DNA of 64,000 nucleotides from Pseudomonas sp. GM78 (lineage in GTDB: Bacteria > Pseudomonadota > Gammaproteobacteria > Pseudomonadales > Pseudomonadaceae). Of this stretch, positions 1-7,856 are shown one piece after another. Location: assembly GCF_000282475.1 (NCBI RefSeq), contig NZ_AKJF01000103.1:1-64000 (forward strand), in the 5' to 3' direction. Made by a program: the position numbers and the translations under genes. The notes beneath the pieces were generated by a model. The model had not been told where the DNA came from, did no database searches, and worked only from the letters and a program-made list of their open reading frames with translations. Numbering within the stretch: the first letter of the stretch is position 1; each line of letters starts with the position of its first letter.

Positions 1-1
1 A

Positions 2-346
2 AACGAGCAACAACTGTTGCTGCCCCTGCCGATCTGGCTCGTCGTCGCGCTCGCAGTGGTCAGTGGGGTGTCCGGGGAAATGTGGCGCGCCGACAAGGAG
101 GGCACTCGTGGTTGGTCATTACTGCGACGCCTGGCCCTCCGTTCCGGGGCCTGCATGGTGTGTGGCGTCTCGGCAATGATGTTGCTGTACGCCGCCGGGA
201 TGTCGATCTGGGCCGCTGGCGCTTTCGGTTGCCTCACCGCGATAGCCGGGGCTGACATGGTCGTAGGCTTGTACGGGCGTTGGGTGGCCCGGCGTATCGG
301 TATCGATGATGCACCGCCGCGCGATTCTCGTCCCGACCCACAGTGA
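2..346 (+). CDS. Holin of a tailocin/prophage lysis cassette (5' end cut by window)
   Basis: Small membrane protein that probably makes the inner-membrane lesion letting the endolysin reach the cell wall. The frame is open to the window edge (it reads N-E-Q-Q-L-L before the TTG at 17), so the real start is probably an ATG just upstream and the gene is partial. Hydrophobic segments lie at about residues 5-20, 45-65 and 68-85 counted from base 17. The SGEMWRADKEG stretch and the CMVCGVSAMMLLYAAGMSIW segment are as I recall them in Pseudomonas phage and tailocin holins. It is followed by an endolysin and then cinA-recA; in P. fluorescens-group genomes tailocin or prophage clusters sit between mutS and cinA, so this is most likely their right-hand end. 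Family call is fairly sure; tailocin versus defective prophage cannot be decided here. Confidence 0.75.
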   Translation, partial: NEQQLLLPLPIWLVVALAVVSGVSGEMWRADKEGTRGWSLLRRLALRSGACMVCGVSAMMLLYAAGMSIWAAGAFGCLTAIAGADMVVGLYGRWVARRIGIDDAPPRDSRPDPQ

Positions 347-533
347 ATGGGTGGCGCGTTGCCCTTGTCGCTACGGCGTCCGCTGGCACCACAACACGGT
401 GCAACAATTACCGGCGAGGCTCGCGTGGGTGAGGTGTGTAATCTGGCGTTCGGGCGCGGCAGTCAATCGGCTGCCGGCGGATTTCTCCCAGCGCCACCTT
501 GCCAATTTCAAGCATCAATCAAAGGAGTGAACG

Positions 534-1097
534 ATGCGCCTCACTGAGCAACAGTTACTCATGATTTTCCCCGGCGCTCGCACTCAGGCGGGCGTGTTCA
601 TACTCGCCCTCAATAACGCCATGACGCGTCGTAATATCAGTACCCCCGGGCGCATGGCCGCCTTCCTGGCGCAAATCGGCCACGAGTCGGGGCAGTTGCG
701 ACATGTGCGAGAGTTGGGCAGCGAGAACTATTTCAAGAAGTACGACATCGGGGACCTGGCCATGCGCCTGGGCAATTCCCCTGAGCCCGACGGCGACGGT
801 CAACGCTATCGGGGCCGTGGGCTTATCCAGATTACCGGCCGCAGCAACTATCTGCAGTGTAGTTGGGCTCTTTTTAGTGATGAGCGCTTGCTGCAACAAC
901 CCGAACTGCTGGAGCTGCCACAATGGGCCGCTGAATCCGCGGCCTGGTTCTGGGCGCGAAACGGCCTTAATGAACTGGCCGATGGCGATGAGTTCAACAG
1001 TATTACCCGACGGATCAATGGTGGCTTGAACGGGCTCCAGGATCGTTTGCTGCTTTGGGAGCGGGCAAAGACCGTGTTGTGCCCACCTGCGGTCTGA
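534..1097 (+). CDS. Endolysin, glycoside hydrolase family 19 (chitinase/lysozyme-like)
   Basis: Predicted peptidoglycan hydrolase of 187 residues that releases tailocin or phage particles together with the upstream holin. The family signature is clear: AFLAQIGHESGQLRH near residue 45, with the likely catalytic Glu in HES, then YRGRGLIQITGRSNY near residue 90, and a C-terminal AAWFWARNGLNELAD helix followed by ITRRINGG. A strong AAGGAG lies 7 bases before the ATG. No signal peptide is seen, as expected for a holin-dependent enzyme. No Rz/Rz1-like spanin gene was found between this gene and cinA. The 187 bases between holin and endolysin hold no convincing gene. Confidence 0.85.
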   Translation: MRLTEQQLLMIFPGARTQAGVFILALNNAMTRRNISTPGRMAAFLAQIGHESGQLRHVRELGSENYFKKYDIGDLAMRLGNSPEPDGDGQRYRGRGLIQITGRSNYLQCSWALFSDERLLQQPELLELPQWAAESAAWFWARNGLNELADGDEFNSITRRINGGLNGLQDRLLLWERAKTVLCPPAV

Positions 1098-1233
1098 TCC
1101 TGGCCCCGCCTGCAAGTCGGCAAGGCCCTGTGTCAGAGCGCTTGCTCGCTGACATTTTGAATCGCTTCTGTAACTTGCAAGCGCCATTCGCTCGTGTACG
1201 TTAGGCCTCATTCCGTTCGATCAGGAGATGACC

Positions 1234-1734
1234 GTGAAAGAAATCACACAGCTGGCCGCTGAACTCGGTAGGCGCCTGCAGGTTCTCAATGCCCACGTCA
1301 CCGCCGCCGAGTCCTGTACGGGTGGTGGTATCAGCGAGGCGATTACCCGGATACCGGGAAGCTCGGCGTGGTTCGAAGCCGGTTATGTCACCTATTCCAA
1401 CCGACAGAAGACGCTCCAGCTGAATGTCCCGACCGAGTTGTTTTCAACGGTGGGGGCGGTCAGTCGGGAGGTGGTCGAGGCCATGGTGCGTGGCGCACAG
1501 GAAAAAAGCCGTGCGCGTTTTGCCGTGGCGGTCAGTGGGGTGGCAGGGCCGGACGGCGGTTCGCCAAGCAAGCCGGTGGGCACCGTATGGCTGGCGTGGG
1601 GTGTCGACGACCAGGTGTACAGCGAGGTGCAGCACTTTGCCGGTAACCGCGATGAGGTCCGCCGACAAACGGTGAAGGCCGCGCTAGAGGGGCTGCTGCG
1701 CCATGCCGCGGGAGAAATCGCAAATCAGGGGTAG
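1234..1734 (+). CDS. cinA: CinA C-terminal family protein (NMN amidohydrolase type)
   Basis: Single-domain CinA/PncC-type protein of about 166 residues. The family deamidates nicotinamide mononucleotide in pyridine nucleotide salvage; in some bacteria the long form is tied to competence, but here only the C-terminal domain is present. Signatures are [14 protein letters not shown] near residue 25, a YVTYSN segment, and [21 protein letters not shown]. An ATG at 1228 directly abuts AGGAG (zero spacing), whereas the GTG at 1234 sits 6 bases after it, so I prefer the GTG. It lies immediately upstream of recA, a conserved order in pseudomonads, but recA has its own SOS promoter. Confidence 0.85.
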   Translation: MKEITQLAAELGRRLQVLNAHVTAAESCTGGGISEAITRIPGSSAWFEAGYVTYSNRQKTLQLNVPTELFSTVGAVSREVVEAMVRGAQEKSRARFAVAVSGVAGPDGGSPSKPVGTVWLAWGVDDQVYSEVQHFAGNRDEVRRQTVKAALEGLLRHAAGEIANQG

Positions 1735-1761
1735 GCGATCCGCAAACGCTGTGGAATAATA

Positions 1762-1777
1762 CTGTCTACTTATACAG
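1762..1777 (+). promoter_or_regulatory. LexA (SOS) box upstream of recA
   Basis: CTGT-N8-ACAG in exact form (CTGTCTACTTATACAG), 40 bases before the recA start. This matches the gamma-proteobacterial LexA operator consensus and implies SOS induction of recA and probably recX. Confidence 0.9.
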
Positions 1778-1817
1778 GTGTTGGCCGTCAGGCCTTATTG
1801 ATTACGTGAGGACTTTA

Positions 1818-2876
1818 ATGGACGACAACAAGAAGAAAGCCTTGGCTGCGGCCCTGGGTCAGATCGAACGTCAATTCGGCAAGGGTGCCGTAATGCGTAT
1901 GGGCGATCAGGACCGTCAGGCGATCCCGGCCATCTCCACTGGCTCTCTGGGTCTGGACATCGCTTTGGGCATTGGCGGCTTGCCAAAAGGCCGCATTGTT
2001 GAAATCTACGGTCCTGAATCTTCCGGTAAAACCACACTGACATTGTCCGTGATCGCCCAGGCCCAGAAAGCCGGCGCGACCTGCGCATTCGTCGATGCCG
2101 AGCACGCCCTGGACCCTGAGTACGCCGGCAAGCTGGGCGTCAACGTCGACGACCTGCTGGTGTCCCAGCCTGACACCGGTGAACAAGCCCTGGAAATCAC
2201 CGACATGCTGGTGCGTTCCAATGCGGTTGACGTGATCATCGTCGACTCCGTGGCGGCGCTGGTGCCGAAAGCTGAAATTGAAGGCGAAATGGGTGACATG
2301 CACGTGGGCCTGCAAGCCCGTCTGATGTCCCAGGCACTGCGTAAAATCACCGGTAACATCAAGAACGCCAACTGCCTGGTGATCTTCATCAACCAGATCC
2401 GTATGAAAATCGGCGTGATGTTCGGTAGCCCGGAAACGACTACCGGCGGTAACGCGCTGAAGTTCTACGCGTCGGTTCGTCTGGATATCCGCCGCACGGG
2501 TGCGGTGAAAGAAGGTGATGAAGTCGTCGGTAGCGAGACCCGCGTCAAGGTTGTAAAGAACAAGGTGGCTTCGCCGTTCCGTCAGGCCGAGTTCCAGATT
2601 CTTTACGGCAAGGGCATTTATCTCAACGGCGAGATGATCGACCTGGGTGTTCTGCACGGTTTCGTTGAGAAGTCCGGTGCCTGGTATGCCTATAACGGCA
2701 CCAAGATCGGTCAGGGTAAGGCCAACTCGGCCAAGTACCTGGCGGATAACCCGGATATTGCCGCAACGCTCGAGAAACAACTGCGTGACAAACTGCTGTC
2801 TCCGGCTTCGGTAGCGGATGCCAAGGCTTCTGCGGTCAAAGAGACCGAAGACGATCTGGCTGACGCTGATATCTGA
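1818..2876 (+). CDS. recA: Recombinase RecA
   Basis: DNA strand-exchange ATPase of 352 residues that also acts as co-protease for LexA and for phage or tailocin repressors. Walker A is GPESSGKTT near residue 67. Other highly conserved stretches are the [13 protein letters not shown] region, [19 protein letters not shown] and the L2 loop [18 protein letters not shown]; the tail is acidic ([10 protein letters not shown]). The ATG at 1818 has GAGGA five bases upstream; a GTG at 1806 in the same frame would add MRTL and is less likely. It follows cinA and is followed after 8 bases by recX. RecA is also the usual trigger for pyocin/tailocin expression, which fits its place beside the lysis genes. 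Confidence 0.99.
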   Translation: MDDNKKKALAAALGQIERQFGKGAVMRMGDQDRQAIPAISTGSLGLDIALGIGGLPKGRIVEIYGPESSGKTTLTLSVIAQAQKAGATCAFVDAEHALDPEYAGKLGVNVDDLLVSQPDTGEQALEITDMLVRSNAVDVIIVDSVAALVPKAEIEGEMGDMHVGLQARLMSQALRKITGNIKNANCLVIFINQIRMKIGVMFGSPETTTGGNALKFYASVRLDIRRTGAVKEGDEVVGSETRVKVVKNKVASPFRQAEFQILYGKGIYLNGEMIDLGVLHGFVEKSGAWYAYNGTKIGQGKANSAKYLADNPDIAATLEKQLRDKLLSPASVADAKASAVKETEDDLADADI

Positions 2877-2884
2877 TTGATCCG

Positions 2885-3352
2885 ATGACCGCCGTACTCG
2901 ATACCCTCGTCGCGGTGCGGCGAACCGCAATGGACCTGCTCGCACGACGCGAGCACGGTCGAGTCGAGCTGACGCGCAAACTGCGTCAGCGCGGCGCTCT
3001 CCCCGAAATGATCGAAACAGCACTCGACCGATTGACGGAAGAGGGCTTGTTGTCCGAATCCCGCTACCTTGAAAGCTTCGTTTCCTACCGTGCCCGTAGT
3101 GGCTATGGCCCTTTGCGCATTCGTGAAGAATTGGGCCAGCGTGGCCTACAGCGTAGCGACATCGAGCTCGCCCTGCGCGAGAGCGGCATCGACTGGCAGG
3201 AACAATTGCAGGACACCTGGCGACGCAAGTTTTCCGGGCAGTTACCGATAGATGCCCGGGAGCGTGCCAAGCAAGGCAGGTTCCTGGCGTATCGGGGCTA
3301 CTCCATGGAAATGATCAGCCGCTTGTTCAGCGGCCGAGGGATGGACGATTGA
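2885..3352 (+). CDS. recX: Regulatory protein RecX
   Basis: RecA modulator of 155 residues that limits RecA filament growth. It is built of RecX three-helix repeats, visible as [42 protein letters not shown] and [14 protein letters not shown], ending in [14 protein letters not shown]. The start lies 8 bases after the recA stop, so the two are almost certainly cotranscribed from the LexA-controlled promoter. A strong terminator follows at once. Confidence 0.95.
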   Translation: MTAVLDTLVAVRRTAMDLLARREHGRVELTRKLRQRGALPEMIETALDRLTEEGLLSESRYLESFVSYRARSGYGPLRIREELGQRGLQRSDIELALRESGIDWQEQLQDTWRRKFSGQLPIDARERAKQGRFLAYRGYSMEMISRLFSGRGMDD

Positions 3353-3356
3353 CTGA

Positions 3357-3395
3357 AACGGCTCGCTATTTCGATAGCGGGCCGTTTTTTTTTTT
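3357..3395 (+). terminator. Rho-independent terminator after recA-recX
   Basis: Hairpin with arms AACGGC-CGCTAT and ATAGCG-GCCGTT around a TTCG loop (one mispaired position), followed by a run of eleven T. It starts five bases after the recX stop and separates recX from the convergent LOG-family gene. Confidence 0.9.
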
Positions 3396-3399
3396 CGCC

Positions 3400-4518
3400 T
3401 CACGTAACCTTTAAGGGTTCTCGCGTTCGCTGCTGCGCCTGTGGCTGGGTGTGTGCCCAGTTTTCCGGCAGGTTGATGTAGTCCACCAACTCGCGCAGGC
3501 GACCGTGGTCACGGGCGGTGAAGTTGAAAGCCAGCCGCGCCAGGTGGCTGAACCGTGCTTCGTCCTGCTCTTCGCCGTTATAGGCGTGTTGATGGAATTG
3601 ATCGCTCAGGCACAGGTCGGCGAATGCCTCCTGCATGTGTTCGAGTGCCAGGTCACTGAGCTTGTGGTTCATGCGAATCACGAACTGGTGCTTGAGCCAG
3701 CGGCTGGAGTGGTAATTGCTGTAGAACTGGTTGATCTGCGCCACGGCTTCCTCGGCGCTGTAGACCAGTTTCACCAGCTTCATGTCAGTGGGCAGGATGT
3801 AGCGATTCTCCTCCAGTTGCTGGTGGATGAAGTCCAGGGCGCCCTGCCAGAACTTGCCACCTGGCGCGTCCAGCAACACCACGGGCACCAACGGGCTTTT
3901 GCCCGTCTGGATCAGCGTCAGTACTTCCAGCGCTTCGTCCAGGGTGCCGAAACCGCCAGGGCACAGCACCAGTGCATCGGCTTCCTTGACGAAGAACAGC
4001 TTGCGCGTGAAGAAAAAATGGAAGGGCAGCAGGTTGGTCGTGCCCTGAACGGTGGGGTTGGCATGTTGCTCGAAGGGCAGGGTGATGTTGAATCCCAGGC
4101 TGTGTTCCAGGCCTGCACCTTCGTGAGCCGCGGCCATGATGCCGCCTCCTGCACCCGTGATGACCATCATGTCCGAGCGCGCCAGGGCGGCGCCGAGCTC
4201 CCGGGCGAGGCCATACAAGGGGTGTTCCACTGGGGTGCGTGCGGAGCCGAAGACTGTGACTTTGCGTCGCCCCTTGAACTGCTCCAGCACACGGAAAGCG
4301 TGCTCGAGTTCGCGCAGGGCTTGGAGGGTTATCTTGGCGTTCCAGCGGTTGTGGTCTTCCTGGGCCATGCGCAGCACGGTCAGGATCATGTCGCGGTAGA
4401 TCGGAATGTTCGGGCTATTGGGTGAAACCAGGTTGAGTTGCTCTTCGACCTTGCTGATGAGGTTGTGGCCGCTTTGTTCAAAATGACGGCTCAGGAGGTC
4501 ATTCGGTTGGTAAGGCAT
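3400..4518 (-). CDS. LOG-family (Lonely Guy/TIGR00730) Rossmann-fold protein
   Basis: Protein of 372 residues with a central LOG/lysine-decarboxylase-like domain. It shows VFGSARTPVEHPLYGLARELG (about 85-105), ITGAGGGIMAAAHEGAG, and the diagnostic PGGFGTLDEALEVLTLIQTGK near residue 205. Family members are nucleoside-5'-monophosphate phosphoribohydrolases; the longer forms (PpnN/YgdH type) act in purine nucleotide homeostasis, and plant and some bacterial members make cytokinins. Helical N- and C-terminal extensions make it longer than the roughly 190-residue core. AAGGAG lies 7 bases before the ATG. Just upstream, at 4536-4658, is an unusual set of inverted repeats that could form a regulatory leader. 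The exact substrate cannot be read from the sequence. Confidence 0.85.
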   Translation of the reverse strand: MPYQPNDLLSRHFEQSGHNLISKVEEQLNLVSPNSPNIPIYRDMILTVLRMAQEDHNRWNAKITLQALRELEHAFRVLEQFKGRRKVTVFGSARTPVEHPLYGLARELGAALARSDMMVITGAGGGIMAAAHEGAGLEHSLGFNITLPFEQHANPTVQGTTNLLPFHFFFTRKLFFVKEADALVLCPGGFGTLDEALEVLTLIQTGKSPLVPVVLLDAPGGKFWQGALDFIHQQLEENRYILPTDMKLVKLVYSAEEAVAQINQFYSNYHSSRWLKHQFVIRMNHKLSDLALEHMQEAFADLCLSDQFHQHAYNGEEQDEARFSHLARLAFNFTARDHGRLRELVDYINLPENWAHTQPQAQQRTREPLKVT

Positions 4519-4535
4519 TCAACTTCTCCTTCTGC

Positions 4536-4658
4536 ACAGAGCCATCGGCTTCGACCATTGAAGCGCCAACGCCACGACACTTCATGTGTCGCTGTCTGCC
4601 CAGGCCCATGCCTGGGCGATTCACTTGACCCTGATCGGGTCATCCATACCGGCTCTGT
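4536..4658 (-). ncRNA. Candidate multibranched structured RNA (leader of the LOG gene or independent RNA)
   Basis: Seen directly: ACAGAGCC at 4536-4543 and GGCTCTGT at 4651-4658 are perfect 8-base complements. Between them lie four successive hairpins: GCTTC/GAAGC (4548-4564, 7-base loop), CGACAC/GTGTCG (4575-4591, 5-base loop), GCCCAGGC/GCCTGGGC (4598-4617, 4-base loop) and TGACCC/GGGTCA (4626-4642, 5-base loop). Read on the minus strand this is a closed five-way junction whose 3' closing strand ends four bases before the AAGGAG of the LOG gene, as in translation-controlling leaders. Read on the plus strand the closing helix is followed by TTTTT, so a small RNA in that direction is also possible. 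I do not recognise it as a known riboswitch; it has no GGA loops, so it is not an Rsm-type RNA. Confidence 0.45.
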
Positions 4659-4995
4659 TTTTCCCTTGGGTGAAAGAAACGTTCGCACAGTGCAAGACGA
4701 AACGGGTGGCTCCTTTCCTGCCCTGAATCTATGAACGTAGATACCTGAAATCTAGACCCTCGCGATGATTCGTGCTGCCTTGATCATTGCGCCGCAAAGT
4801 CTTTCCTGGCAACCGTTTATTGACGATTTGCAAGGTGGTTTCACCGCCCGTCTGAACCCGCCCCGGGTGTTCCGTACTCTGATTTACTAAGTTACAGGTA
4901 CTACACGACAACTTGGCGTCAAGGGCAGGGCGCAGGGTACAAGCGGTAAAGGATTTTTCGCTCAGCACGAGCGAGGTGCAGGGAGCCGGTAAGCC
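4659..4995. other. Intergenic region with no gene recognised
   Basis: These 337 bases separate the structured element and LOG gene (minus strand) from the small plus-strand gene at 4996, so they must hold two divergent promoters. No coding sequence, tRNA or repeat was recognised. An imperfect stem (arms around 4682-4703, CGTTCG against CGAAACG) extends the structured region on the minus strand. No promoter is called with confidence. Confidence 0.5.
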
Positions 4996-5190
4996 ATGGC
5001 CAGGGTCATTCTGGAGATCGATACGCAACTGTATCGATTGCTGAAGTCATCAGCCGAGATCAATCATTTGAGTCTCGAGGAGGAGTGCTGCCGACGTCTT
5101 GAGGACGCGGAGCGGCGCTCACGCTATTTGCAGGCGCTGGTGGCGGAACTGCGCGCCGAGGATGAGCAGCGGCGCGCAGAATCCCACTGA
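4996..5190 (+). CDS. Small ribbon-helix-helix-like protein (PA3612-like)
   Basis: A 64-residue protein with a short hydrophobic strand (ARVILEID), a helix (QLYRLLKSSAEINHL), a turn and a second helix (LEEECCRRLEDAERRSRYLQALVAEL). This order resembles Arc/MetJ-type ribbon-helix-helix DNA-binding or antitoxin proteins, though the strand lacks an obvious DNA-reading pattern and no toxin partner is adjacent. The start is preceded by AGGGAGCC. It converges on the next gene with a single base between the two stop codons. P. aeruginosa has a similar small protein at this place (PA3612 from memory). Function unknown. Confidence 0.65.
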   Translation: MARVILEIDTQLYRLLKSSAEINHLSLEEECCRRLEDAERRSRYLQALVAELRAEDEQRRAESH

Positions 5191-5191
5191 C

Positions 5192-5614
5192 TTACTTTTT
5201 CTTCTGGGTCGCTTTCGGGCAATCCGATTCCTGATAGCTTGCAGAACCGACCGCGCGGTTGGTCTTTACCTCGGTGAAGTCGTAACGCATGACTGCGCCC
5301 TTGGCCATCAGCTTGCGGAAGGACGGGTTGTTGCACACCGAGGCACCAAGCTGGAAATACACAGCCTTGGGGTCGGCACGCATCTTGTTGGCGTGGCTGC
5401 TTTGCACGCTCAGGTGGTTGATCAGCACATTGCCTTCGACCGTGTAGCCCTGATCGAGAATGTCTTCATTGATCGCCCGAGGAGTGCCGACGCTGCTTTG
5501 GGTGGCGACGTTTCGCAGCTCTCTGTTCAGATTCTGCTCACTCAAGGACGCAGCCTGAGCGATGAATGGCGACGCCAGCAGAATGGCAGCGGTGGGAACG
5601 ATAAGGCGCAGCAT
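5192..5614 (-). CDS. Secreted PA3611-like protein (DUF4146 family)
   Basis: A 140-residue exported protein. The signal peptide is clear: MLRLIVPTAAILLASPFIAQA, with cleavage after AQA. The mature part contains two cysteines (VCNNPSFRKLM and ESDCPKA) that could form a disulfide, and a basic C-terminal tail. It matches the Pseudomonas-specific family of PA3611, described as quorum-sensing-regulated and virulence-related and of known structure but unsettled function. The chosen ATG has CCAGGAG upstream; the longer frame back to 5656 lacks a ribosome binding site and would bury the signal peptide. Confidence 0.8.
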   Translation of the reverse strand: MLRLIVPTAAILLASPFIAQAASLSEQNLNRELRNVATQSSVGTPRAINEDILDQGYTVEGNVLINHLSVQSSHANKMRADPKAVYFQLGASVCNNPSFRKLMAKGAVMRYDFTEVKTNRAVGSASYQESDCPKATQKKK

Positions 5615-5803
5615 GAAACTCTCCTGGGGCAGTGATGGGGGTTTGACCCACCACATGACTGTGCGTTCAGTGGCGGCGAATTATAGGGGAGCAGGCCTGG
5701 ACGGTACAGGTTTGCGCCAGAGGGTCTGGTAAACTGCCTGCACTTTCACCCCTTGCCGAGTGCTTTTCGTGTCGATCTCTTTTTCCTGCCGGCGTGGCCT
5801 GCG

Positions 5804-6547
5804 ATGAACCATGCCCCCAACGCCGTAGCCCGCCTGCGCGACCAGCGCGAAGAGGAAGGCATCAAGCCGATCCAGGCCCGTGGATGGCGGGCAACGCGGT
5901 GCCGCGCGTGCCGGGTGATCGAGAGTCACTGCCTGTGCGCCTGGCGCCCGCAGGTCGAGACGCGCTCCGGGGTGTGCCTGATCATGACCGGCAAGGAAGT
6001 GTTCAAGCCCAGCAACACCGGCTGGCTGATTGCCGACGTGGTGCGAGACAACCATGCATTCATCTGGTCGCGTACCGAAGTCGATCAGCAGTTGCTGGCG
6101 TTGTTGTCCGACCCGCAATGGCAGCCTTACCTGGTGTTCCCCGGCGAATATGTAGCGCCCGAGCGGGTGACTCACAGCGTGGCGGTGGATCAAAGCAGGC
6201 GGCCGCTGTTCATCTTGCTGGATGCGACCTGGACCGAAGCGCGGAAGATTTTCCGCAAAAGCCCCTATTTCGACGCGCTGCCGATCCTCAGCCTGTTGCC
6301 GGAGAAGCTCTCGCGCTATCAATTGCGCCGCTCCACCCGAAGCGAACACCTGTGCACCGCGGAAGTCGCGGCGTTGTGTCTCGATCTGGCGGGGGATGTC
6401 GAGGCGGCTTCGGCGCTCGACGCTTATTTCGATGTGTTCAGCCAGCATTACCTCGATGCCAAGCGTCAGCTGGAAATGAATGTTTCGACCCCGGCGCACA
6501 CCGAGTTGATGCCCTATGTTCAACCGGCAGTGGTATCGATGGACTGA
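5804..6547 (+). CDS. DTW-domain tRNA-uridine aminocarboxypropyltransferase
   Basis: Predicted SAM-dependent enzyme of 247 residues of the DTW family (TapT/YfiP and TuaA group), which adds a 3-amino-3-carboxypropyl group to uridine in tRNA (acp3U). The naming motif is present as LDATWTEARKIFRKSPY. A zinc-binding-like cysteine set precedes it (RCRACRVIESHCLCAW), followed by LIMTGKEVFKPSNTGWL and a FPGEYVAPERVTHSVAVD stretch. The ATG at 5804 is chosen because the frame further upstream offers only a TTG at 5753 with unlikely sequence. It stands alone on the plus strand. Confidence 0.85.
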   Translation: MNHAPNAVARLRDQREEEGIKPIQARGWRATRCRACRVIESHCLCAWRPQVETRSGVCLIMTGKEVFKPSNTGWLIADVVRDNHAFIWSRTEVDQQLLALLSDPQWQPYLVFPGEYVAPERVTHSVAVDQSRRPLFILLDATWTEARKIFRKSPYFDALPILSLLPEKLSRYQLRRSTRSEHLCTAEVAALCLDLAGDVEAASALDAYFDVFSQHYLDAKRQLEMNVSTPAHTELMPYVQPAVVSMD

Positions 6548-6717
6548 TTGTCGCCGATACTGCAATAAAGTGTACCGGCCATGTCGCTTGACCACCCCGG
6601 TTTCGCTGGGCATGCTTGGCGCCGATTAGGGTGCGGCCAGAGTTTGAAACGCCGTTTTTTGCGTTGAACGTGCCCCGTTGGTGCAGCTGCGTGGCTGTTA
6701 CCTCGCGTTGTGTTGGC

Positions 6718-6740
6718 GATACCCGAATGCATCGGGCATC
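6718..6740. promoter_or_regulatory. Dyad upstream of erdR
   Basis: Arms GATACCCGA and TCGGGCATC flank a 5-base centre, with eight of nine positions complementary, ending 26 bases before the erdR start. It could be an operator or an RNA hairpin in the leader. No regulator can be assigned from sequence alone. Confidence 0.35.
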
Positions 6741-6766
6741 CCATGAAAAACAGGATCATTTGAAAA

Positions 6767-7417
6767 ATGGCCACATACGAAATCCTGATTGCCGATGACC
6801 ACCCTCTTTTTCGTTCCGCCCTGCATCAAGCAGTGACCCTGGGCCTGGGCCCGGATGTCCGACTGGTGGAAGTGGCGAGCATTGCCGAGCTGGAGGCGCG
6901 CCTGAGCGAAAAGGCTGACTGGGATCTGGTGCTGCTGGACCTGAACATGCCAGGCGCGTATGGGTTTTCCGGGTTGGTGCTGTTGCGCGGCCAGTATCCG
7001 CAAATTCCTGTGGTCATGGTCTCGGCCCAGGAAGAAGCGACGATCATGGTGAAGTCCCGCGAATTTGGTGCAAGCGGTTTCATCCCCAAGTCCAGTGACC
7101 TGAGCGTTATCCAGAAAGCCGTGCGCGCGGTGCTCGATGGTGATGTTTTCTGGCCACCACAGGCGTTCGAAGCGGTCAGCGTTTCCGATGAAGCCAAGGC
7201 CGCCAGTGAAGGCCTTGCAAGCTTGACTCCGCAACAGTTCCGGGTGCTGACCATGGTCTGCGAAGGGTTGCTGAACAAACAGATTGCCTACGAACTGAGC
7301 GTTTCCGAAGCGACCATCAAGGCTCACGTCACCGCAATTTTTCGTAAACTGAATGTGCGGACCCGCACCCAGGCGGCGCTGCTGCTGCAACAACTTGAGT
7401 CAATTTCAAGCCATTGA
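6767..7417 (+). CDS. erdR: LuxR-type response regulator ErdR
   Basis: Two-component response regulator of 216 residues. The receiver domain (about 5-125) has the acidic pair ADDHP, phospho-acceptor Asp in LLDLNMPG and the Lys of FIPKSS. The output domain (about 150-210) is a LuxR/FixJ helix-turn-helix: LTPQQFRVLTMVCEGLLNKQIA, then SEATIKAHVTAIFRKLNVRTRTQAA. ErdR (PA3604 type) controls ethanol and acetate use, including acsA, with the MxtR/ErcS' kinase family; no kinase lies next to it, which is usual. dgkA follows 76 bases downstream, the same order as I recall for P. aeruginosa. Confidence 0.85.
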   Translation: MATYEILIADDHPLFRSALHQAVTLGLGPDVRLVEVASIAELEARLSEKADWDLVLLDLNMPGAYGFSGLVLLRGQYPQIPVVMVSAQEEATIMVKSREFGASGFIPKSSDLSVIQKAVRAVLDGDVFWPPQAFEAVSVSDEAKAASEGLASLTPQQFRVLTMVCEGLLNKQIAYELSVSEATIKAHVTAIFRKLNVRTRTQAALLLQQLESISSH

Positions 7418-7493
7418 GCGCTGGCGCCTTCACGCTTTTTTGACTTTGGTTAATCTAGCGTTCTCACTCCTTTTTTTGGTCAGTTCCTACTCT

Positions 7494-7856
7494 ATGTCAC
7501 CTTTCAAAGGCCAGACCGGCCTGAAACGTATCCTTAATGCTTCCGGCTACTCGCTGGACGGCCTGCGCGCAGCGTTCACCGGCGAAGCCGCTTTTCGGCA
7601 ACTGGTGTTGCTCAACGTCATTCTGATCCCGCTGTCGTTCTTCCTGAACGTGAGCCGTGTCGAGCAGGCGTTGCTGATTGCGGTATGCCTGCTGGCGCTG
7701 ATCGTCGAGTTGCTCAATTCGGCCGTGGAAGCGGCCATCGACCGCATTTCCCTGGAATTGCACCCGTTGTCGAAAAACGCCAAGGACATGGGCAGCGCCG
7801 CGCAATTGGTGGCCTTGACCATGATCGCGCTGGTCTGGGCGGTGATTCTGCTTTAA
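7494..7856 (+). CDS. dgkA: Diacylglycerol kinase DgkA
   Basis: Integral membrane kinase of 120 residues that phosphorylates diacylglycerol to phosphatidic acid, recycling lipid left by membrane-derived glucan and LPS modification. It has the DgkA layout: amphipathic N-terminus GLKRILNASGYSLDGLRAAF, three transmembrane helices, and the signature ELLNSAVEAAIDRIS near residue 70 with the conserved Glu residues. The ATG at 7494 gives the normal family length; the open frame continues upstream into the end of erdR. Its stop codon overlaps that of the convergent finR in a shared TTAA. Confidence 0.92.
   Translation: MSPFKGQTGLKRILNASGYSLDGLRAAFTGEAAFRQLVLLNVILIPLSFFLNVSRVEQALLIAVCLLALIVELLNSAVEAAIDRISLELHPLSKNAKDMGSAAQLVALTMIALVWAVILL

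Noticed and set aside
347-533. Possible spanin or small gene between holin and endolysin
   Set aside because: Two overlapping short frames exist but neither has a signal peptide, lipobox or ribosome site.
555-1211. Long minus-strand open frame across the endolysin gene
   Set aside because: It is antisense to a clear GH19 enzyme, has low-complexity composition and no ribosome site; a shadow of GC-rich codon bias.
1815-3023. 402-codon minus-strand open frame over recA and recX
   Set aside because: recA is beyond doubt on the plus strand; the antisense frame shows no family motif.
4536-4658. Rsm-type (GGA-loop) regulatory RNA
   Set aside because: None of the loops carries A(N)GGA on either strand; rsmZ is expected further away, near rpoS.
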